From: an uncultured Collinsella sp.
GTDB lineage: Bacteria; Actinomycetota; Coriobacteriia; Coriobacteriales; Coriobacteriaceae
Direction: 5' to 3'
DNA length: 9,841 nt
NCBI GenBank assembly: GCA_900545075.1
Contig: UQXT01000075.1
Coordinates: forward strand, 1-9,841
Under the pieces are notes generated by a model. It saw only the letters and a list, made by a program, of their open reading frames with translations. It did no database searches and was not told the DNA's origin. A program made the translations under genes and the position numbers. Of the stretch, positions 5,942 to 9,841 are shown one piece after another. The first letter of the stretch is position 1. Every line of letters starts with the position of its first letter.

Positions 5942-6541
5942 TTGGGTCGTGGTACGGATATGACGCCGCCTTTGCGTTGGCGGTTGGGTGTTGCTGGTGG
6001 GGTGGCGCTGGCTGTGTTGCTTGTTGACCAGCTGACCAAGCTTGCGGTTCGTGCCGTGGGCGATGCCCTGCATATGACCGTTATCCCCGGCGTGATCGAT
6101 TTTCTGTTTGTCCGCAATATCGGAGCTGCCTTTAGCATGGGCGAGGGCCATGGCATTGCGTTCGCTGTGCTAGCGCTTGCGGTCATTGTCGCCATTGCCT
6201 TGTACTTGCTCCGTGCGCCTCGGCTCGCTCGTCTTGAGGTTGTGGGCATGGCTATGGTTGCGGGCGGTGCTATTGGCAATGCTATCGATCGCCTTGTCTT
6301 TGGCTTCGTGACCGATTTTATCGCCACCACGTTCATCGACTTTCCCGTCTTTAACGTAGCCGATATCGGCATTACGGTCGGTGTCGTGCTGGCGCTCATC
6401 GGTTATATGTTCTTGAGTCCTGCCGCTCGCGAGGTCGATGCGACCGCCGAGCTCAACGCCCGTGACGAGGCCCGCGCCAAACGCAAAGCCAAGCAGCGTG
6501 GGGAGCGTGCCCGCAAGATTCGCGAAAGGAATGAGCGTTAA
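5942..6541 (+). CDS. lspA: Lipoprotein signal peptidase (signal peptidase II)
   Basis: LspA is an inner-membrane aspartic protease that cuts the signal peptide from diacylglyceryl-modified prolipoproteins. With the TTG start it has 199 residues (193 from ATG 5960). About four membrane segments are visible, near residues 15-35, 72-90, 100-115 and 140-160. The first ends in the conserved VDQLTK. The catalytic aspartates are D116 in GNAIDR and D141 in FNVADIG. The RNIGAAFS segment of the family is also present. Unusual is a highly charged C-terminal tail of about 38 residues (162-199), rich in Arg, Lys and Glu. It makes the protein longer than the roughly 160 residues usual for the family and probably lies in the cytoplasm. 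The stop TAA shares its last base with the ATG of the next gene (TAATG), which suggests translational coupling. Confidence 0.93.
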   Translation: MGRGTDMTPPLRWRLGVAGGVALAVLLVDQLTKLAVRAVGDALHMTVIPGVIDFLFVRNIGAAFSMGEGHGIAFAVLALAVIVAIALYLLRAPRLARLEVVGMAMVAGGAIGNAIDRLVFGFVTDFIATTFIDFPVFNVADIGITVGVVLALIGYMFLSPAAREVDATAELNARDEARAKRKAKQRGERARKIRERNER

Positions 6542-7554
6542 TGGCAGACATTCATATTCTTGTTGCCGAAGATTCCGCTGGCCAGCGTCTCGATGCCTTT
6601 TTGGGCGCCAACGATGGCTGCCCCTCGCGCTCTGCCTGCGCGCACTTGATCGAGGGCGGTGCCGTTGCCGTCAACGGCGAGACCTGCCTGTCAAAAAAGT
6701 ATGCCGTGCGCTCCGGTGACCGCATCTCGGTCGACCTGCCCGAGCCGCACGATCCGACCGATGTGATTCCCGAGGCCATTCCCCTCGATATCCGTTACGA
6801 GGACGACTACCTCATCGTGCTCTCCAAGCAGCGCGGCCTGGTGTGCCATCCTGCGCATGGCCATGAGAGCGGTACGCTCGCGAATGCCCTGGTCTATCAC
6901 TGCGGCATCGATCATCTTGGTACCGTGCAGGGTGAGGACCGCCCCGGCATCGTGCATCGCCTGGATCGCGATACCTCGGGCCTTATGCTCGCGGCAAAGG
7001 ACGACGACACCCAGCGCGCGCTTCAAAATCTTATCCGCACGCGCACGCTCGACCGTCGCTATATCACGCTCGTTCACGGTCACATCGCCATGGACGAGGG
7101 CACTATCAACACCGGTATTGCCCGATCGACGCGCGACCGCGTGAAGATGGCGGTTTCCGATGACCCCTTTGCGCGCCAGGCCATCACGACTTTCAAGGTG
7201 CTCGAGCGCTTTGATTCCACGCGCTTTGACGACGGCTACACGCTCGTCGAGTGCCATCTGTTTACCGGCCGCACGCATCAGATTCGTGTGCATATGCGCC
7301 ATATCAACCACGCCTGCGTGGGCGATCCACTCTACGGTAAGTGCGATGCACGCGCCGATCAGGGCCTGACCAGGCAGTTCCTGCATTCTTGGCGCGTGGC
7401 ATTCGACCATCCCGTGACGGGGGAGCGCATTGAGTGCCGTGACGAGTTGCCGTGGGATCTCGCTGCGGTTCTCGACGATCTGGCTCCGCGCTCGCTCGGT
7501 CGCACGGCCGCTGGAGATGAAATCGTTCCGCAGCTCGGTCTGCTCGAAGCCTAG
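6541..7554 (+). CDS. RluA/RluD-family 23S rRNA pseudouridine synthase
   Basis: A 337-residue pseudouridine synthase that converts specific uridines, probably in 23S rRNA, to pseudouridine. An S4 RNA-binding domain occupies residues 1-65 (QRLDAFL, then LIEGGAVAVNGE). The catalytic domain follows at about 82-300. Its signature HRLDRDTSGLML is at 139-150, with D142 as the catalytic aspartate. The later family motif, LFTGRTHQIRVHMRHINHACVGDPLYG, is intact. Length and S4 domain fit RluD or RluC; the exact target uridines cannot be read from the sequence. The start is ATG 6541, overlapping the lspA stop by one base, with AAAGGA at 6525-6530 inside lspA. Pairing with lspA is a common arrangement in Firmicutes. 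The last 30 residues are less conserved. No terminator follows, so some transcription may continue into the glycosyltransferase gene. Confidence 0.93.
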   Translation: MADIHILVAEDSAGQRLDAFLGANDGCPSRSACAHLIEGGAVAVNGETCLSKKYAVRSGDRISVDLPEPHDPTDVIPEAIPLDIRYEDDYLIVLSKQRGLVCHPAHGHESGTLANALVYHCGIDHLGTVQGEDRPGIVHRLDRDTSGLMLAAKDDDTQRALQNLIRTRTLDRRYITLVHGHIAMDEGTINTGIARSTRDRVKMAVSDDPFARQAITTFKVLERFDSTRFDDGYTLVECHLFTGRTHQIRVHMRHINHACVGDPLYGKCDARADQGLTRQFLHSWRVAFDHPVTGERIECRDELPWDLAAVLDDLAPRSLGRTAAGDEIVPQLGLLEA

Positions 7555-7572
7555 CCAGTATTAGGTGGTTTC

Positions 7573-7599
7573 TTGAACTCGGTAAGCCTGCGGTAAGAT
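7573..7599 (+). promoter_or_regulatory. Promoter candidate for the glycosyltransferase gene
   Basis: TTGAAC (7573-7578) and TAAGAT (7594-7599) resemble -35 and -10 boxes but are separated by only 15 bases. The 8-bp palindrome TTACGTAA (7610-7617) lies just downstream, where an operator could sit. Both assignments are tentative. Confidence 0.35.
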
Positions 7600-7636
7600 A
7601 TACGGTTGTTTACGTAACGCGTTGCTGGGAGCCTGC

Positions 7637-8932
7637 ATGCTCGCCTTTTTACAAACCAACACACCCATCGTGATCTTCAACCAGATTGTCGTCACGCTGC
7701 TCACGGTCTGCTTTCTGTACCAGGTGGTCTTCTTTGTCATTGGCGCTCTTCGTGGCGAGGTCGCGCCTCCCAAGGCCAAAAAACTCCACCGTTATGCCTT
7801 CTTTATCGCGGCGCATAACGAGGAGGCCGTGATCGCCAACCTCGTTCGCTCCATCAAGGATCAGGACTATCCGTCCGAGCTTATCGAGGTCTTTGTGGTC
7901 GCCGATGCCTGCACCGACAACACGGCACAGCTTGCGCGCGAGGCGGGCGCTGTCGTTTATGAGCGCAATGACCTTGCCCGCAAGGGCAAGAGCTGGGTCA
8001 TGGACTTTGGTTTCGATCGCATTCTCAACGAGTATCCCGACACGTTTGAGGGCTACTTTATCTTCGACGCCGACAATGTTATCTCCCGCGATTACGTCTC
8101 CAAGATGAACGATGCTTTTGACCAGGGCTTTCATGTGGTCACCAGCTACCGCAACTCTAAGAACTTCGGCAGCTCGTGGATCTCGGCGGCTAATGCCACG
8201 TGGTATCTGCGCGAGGCGCGCTTCCTTAACAATGCGCGTAATATCTGCAAGACTTCTTGCGCTGTATCGGGCTCGGGCTATCTCATCTCCGCCAGTGTTA
8301 TCGAGGGCATGCACGGCTGGCAGTTCCACACGCTGACTGAGGACATTCAGTTCACCACGTTCTGCGCCATCCACGGCATCCGCATTGGCTATGCGCCGGC
8401 GGAGTTCTTTGACGAACAGCCCGTGACGTTTAAGGCTTCCTGGAAGCAGCGTATGCGTTGGACTAAGGGCTTCTACCAGGTATTCTTTACCTACGGTAAG
8501 CACTTGGTCAAATCGACCTTCCGCTACCATCGCTTTGCCGCCTATGACATGTTTATGACGATCGCCCCGGGTATGCTGCTATCGCTGATCTCGATGCTCG
8601 CCAATGCGACGTTCCTGATCGTGGGTGGTCTTTCGCATGGCTTTTTGGCTACCGAAGTCGAAATGCAAGCCTGCGCCGCTTCGCTCATTTTGACCTTCGC
8701 CATGATGTATCAGACGTTCTTTATCCTGGCGTTGCTCACGACCATCTTTGAGTGTAAGCACATTCACTGTGCGCAAAAGTGGCGTCTGGTGACCAACCTG
8801 TTTACCTTCCCGATCTTTATGTTCAGCTATATCCCCATCACGGTGGCTGCTCTGTTCCTAAAGGTCGACTGGGTCCCGACGCAGCACGCCGTGAGCGTTA
8901 CCCTCGACGAGGTCATGCAAGGCGCCAAATAA
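7637..8932 (+). CDS. Membrane-bound family 2 glycosyltransferase
   Basis: A 431-residue GT2 enzyme that should transfer a sugar from a nucleotide sugar at the cytoplasmic face of the membrane. One membrane segment at about residues 11-38 precedes the catalytic domain (about 52-290). GT2 landmarks appear in order: FFIAAHNEE (55-63), ADACTDNT (89-96), the metal-binding FDADN with DAD at 144-146, TED at 234-236 as catalytic base region, and QRMRW (271-275), the QxxRW motif of processive-type enzymes. Three or so membrane segments follow, at about 305-332, 348-370 and 385-408. The layout resembles chitin, hyaluronan and poly-N-acetylglucosamine synthases, but no PilZ domain is present and the product cannot be told. 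The start is ATG 7637, with GGGAG five bases upstream; an in-frame TTG at 7622 precedes that site and is rejected. No other polysaccharide genes are nearby. Confidence 0.88.
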   Translation: MLAFLQTNTPIVIFNQIVVTLLTVCFLYQVVFFVIGALRGEVAPPKAKKLHRYAFFIAAHNEEAVIANLVRSIKDQDYPSELIEVFVVADACTDNTAQLAREAGAVVYERNDLARKGKSWVMDFGFDRILNEYPDTFEGYFIFDADNVISRDYVSKMNDAFDQGFHVVTSYRNSKNFGSSWISAANATWYLREARFLNNARNICKTSCAVSGSGYLISASVIEGMHGWQFHTLTEDIQFTTFCAIHGIRIGYAPAEFFDEQPVTFKASWKQRMRWTKGFYQVFFTYGKHLVKSTFRYHRFAAYDMFMTIAPGMLLSLISMLANATFLIVGGLSHGFLATEVEMQACAASLILTFAMMYQTFFILALLTTIFECKHIHCAQKWRLVTNLFTFPIFMFSYIPITVAALFLKVDWVPTQHAVSVTLDEVMQGAK

Positions 8933-8940
8933 CCACCACC

Positions 8941-8982
8941 AAAACCACCGCATAGGGGACAGGCACCTTTGTGGTGGTTTTT
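8941..8982 (+). terminator. Terminator after the glycosyltransferase, with an unusual large loop
   Basis: AAAACCACC (8941-8949) pairs perfectly with GGTGGTTTT (8973-8981) and runs into a T-run ending at 8982. An alternative register pairs 8931-8939 with 8971-8979, because the 5' side repeats CCACC. The 23-base loop contains GGGGACAGGCACC (8955-8967), far more than a terminator needs. Confidence 0.72.
8955..8967 (+). repeat. GGGGACAGGCACC motif in the terminator loop
   Basis: This GGGGAC-starting motif lies between the terminator arms and does not take part in the stem. It resembles one arm of the dispersed palindromes that I recall from related genomes. Only one arm is present here, so this is a candidate remnant and not a proven repeat. 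Confidence 0.4.
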
Positions 8983-9013
8983 GCGTTTGAGCAGCTGACC
9001 ATGGAGGTGCACA

Positions 9014-9436
9014 ATGTCCTACATCCCATTTTGGATTTGCATCTTTGCCGGTGCGGTGGTTGATGCCCGTGAGCGACGCTTTCCCAATGAGCTTGCCGGC
9101 GCGTGTGCCGTGGCGGCGTTAGCAGGCGTTTGGCTCGACAAAGGTGTTAATACGGCGCTTGACCACGCCGGTCTTGCGGTCATCGTCTACCTTGCCCTTG
9201 TGCTCACTGAGTCGCTCTGGCGGCACCTCCGTCAAGCCCCCGGCATCGGCATGGGAGATGCCAAGGCACTCTTCGCGCTTTGCACGCTCGACCCTATGGG
9301 TGGCATCGTGGCATTTGCCGCCGCGCTCCTGGTCCTTGCCCTCTTTTGCCTCTTCACAAAATCACGCTCCCTGCCATTGCTCCCGTTTTTAGTGCCGATT
9401 TTTGCCATAATCGAGGTTGTGGGCTGCACTTTGTAA
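9014..9436 (+). CDS. A24 family prepilin peptidase, minimal form
   Basis: A 140-residue polytopic membrane protein with the two aspartates of the type IV prepilin peptidase family: D17 in VVDARERRFPNE and D82 in the GxGD motif GIGMGDAKAL (77-86). Membrane segments are visible at about residues 3-18, 28-41, 50-66, 84-112 and 120-138. It would remove the leader from type IV or Tad-type pilins or pseudopilins at the cytoplasmic face. It lacks the N-terminal cysteine-containing methylase domain of full-length PilD and matches the small TadV/CpaA-like form. The start is ATG 9014, with a good GGAGGTG site at 9003-9009. An ATG at 9001 overlaps that site and is in another frame. No pilin, ATPase or secretin gene is in view, so the substrate must be encoded elsewhere. 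It is followed after 31 bases by the HD hydrolase gene. Confidence 0.85.
   Translation: MSYIPFWICIFAGAVVDARERRFPNELAGACAVAALAGVWLDKGVNTALDHAGLAVIVYLALVLTESLWRHLRQAPGIGMGDAKALFALCTLDPMGGIVAFAAALLVLALFCLFTKSRSLPLLPFLVPIFAIIEVVGCTL
9403..9411 (+). promoter_or_regulatory. Extended -10 promoter candidate for the HD hydrolase gene
   Basis: TGC followed by CATAAT forms an extended -10 box one base from consensus. It lies inside the 3' end of the prepilin peptidase gene, about 57 bases before the next ATG. No good -35 stands at the right distance, which extended -10 promoters tolerate. Confidence 0.4.
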
Positions 9437-9467
9437 CCGATTGCGCATCCTTCTTAAGGAGCATGCC

Positions 9468-9841
9468 ATGGCAACTAATCAAGAAACGGCCGTCATTAAG
9501 GCGCGCATGGACCGTATTCCCTCGGCGTTGTCGCCCGAACTTGTCGAGCGCATTGCCGCCGATCGTGCTTCGGGCTATGTTAACCCGTATCGTTGCAACG
9601 ACGATCAGGTCATTCGTCGAATTGATCGCGCCGCCGACAAAGGCACGCTTATGCGTCCGGCGTTTATGCGCGATACTGAAAAGATACTTCATCTTCCGGC
9701 GTACACCCGTTATGCAGGCAAAACGCAGGTCTTTAGCTTCCGTAGCAATGACGATCTGTCACGCCGCGGTTTGCATGTGCAGCTCGTCTCCCGCATTGCG
9801 CGCGATATCGGTCGCGCCCTGGGGCTCAATTGCGATCTGAT
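9468..9841 (+). CDS. HD-domain phosphohydrolase, dGTPase-like (3' end outside the window)
   Basis: The first 124 residues of a protein related to deoxyguanosine triphosphate triphosphohydrolases, which split dNTPs into deoxynucleoside and triphosphate. The segment RPAFMRDTEKILHLPAYTRYAGKTQVFSF (63-91) matches the region where the family has an RD, then FRRL, then KTQVF. The segment RRGLHVQLVSRIARDIGRALGLNCDL (99-124) matches the family's RLTHSLEVAQIAR...LGLN stretch, with H103 as the likely first metal ligand. The HD dyad itself should lie just past the window edge and cannot be checked. The FRRL and RLTHS motifs are altered here (YTRY, RGLHV), so it may be a divergent HD hydrolase rather than a true dGTPase. 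The start is ATG 9468, with AAGGAG six bases upstream; ATG 9463 is in another frame. It may be co-transcribed with the peptidase gene or use the promoter at 9403. Confidence 0.8.
   Translation, partial: MATNQETAVIKARMDRIPSALSPELVERIAADRASGYVNPYRCNDDQVIRRIDRAADKGTLMRPAFMRDTEKILHLPAYTRYAGKTQVFSFRSNDDLSRRGLHVQLVSRIARDIGRALGLNCDL

Noticed and set aside
6691..7410. Open frame of 239 codons on the minus strand opposite the pseudouridine synthase
   Set aside because: It is codon-aligned antisense of a conserved gene, with the same cause as the ileS shadow.
7649..8530. Open frame of 293 codons on the minus strand opposite the glycosyltransferase
   Set aside because: It is codon-aligned antisense with no recognisable domain, and the sense frame carries all GT2 motifs.
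9280..9840. Open frame of 186 codons on the plus strand running to the window edge
   Set aside because: It overlaps the prepilin peptidase and the HD hydrolase in another frame, and its Arg- and Pro-rich translation matches nothing. The real gene here starts at 9468.

Overview
The window is GC-rich bacterial chromosome with strong G/C bias at third codon positions. I infer a Coriobacteriia-type actinobacterium, most likely Collinsella or a close relative. The reasons are GC-rich coding, AAGGAG-type ribosome binding sites, a terminator-type T-box leader more usual in Firmicutes, and the order ileS-lspA-RluD-like pseudouridine synthase. The assignment rests on style and recalled gene order, not on a database match. 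I see no phage, insertion sequence, CRISPR array, tRNA or rRNA.

Layout. (1) 2-685 is the 3' part of ftsH, closed by a strong terminator at 705-743. (2) 761-1213 is a small DUF523/TudS-type cysteine protein with its own terminator. (3) On the minus strand, 1343-2431 is an iron-containing alcohol dehydrogenase of the GldA/YbdH type, convergent with the DUF523 gene. (4) The gap 2432-2918 is filled by a T-box riboswitch that reads tRNA-Ile and controls ileS. (5) 2919-5723 is ileS, full length. Its stop codon lies inside two interleaved inverted repeats, followed by a terminator at 5791-5828. (6) 5942-6541 (lspA) and 6541-7554 (RluD-like pseudouridine synthase) overlap by one base and form an operon. 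(7) 7637-8932 is a membrane-bound family 2 glycosyltransferase, followed by a terminator whose loop carries a GGGGACAGGCACC motif. (8) 9014-9436 is a minimal A24 prepilin peptidase. (9) 9468 to the window end is the start of an HD-domain, dGTPase-like phosphohydrolase.

Most genes serve core functions: membrane protein quality control (FtsH), isoleucine charging (IleS), lipoprotein maturation (LspA), 23S rRNA modification (RluD-like) and nucleotide homeostasis (HD hydrolase). The glycosyltransferase and prepilin peptidase concern the cell envelope and surface. The best supported regulatory element is the ileS T-box, for which specifier, tRNA-acceptor bulge, antiterminator and terminator can all be paired by eye. 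The least explained signal is the A-B-A'-B' repeat at the ileS stop codon. Together with the GGGGAC motif after the glycosyltransferase, it may belong to a dispersed palindromic repeat family. I found no clear new multigene system.
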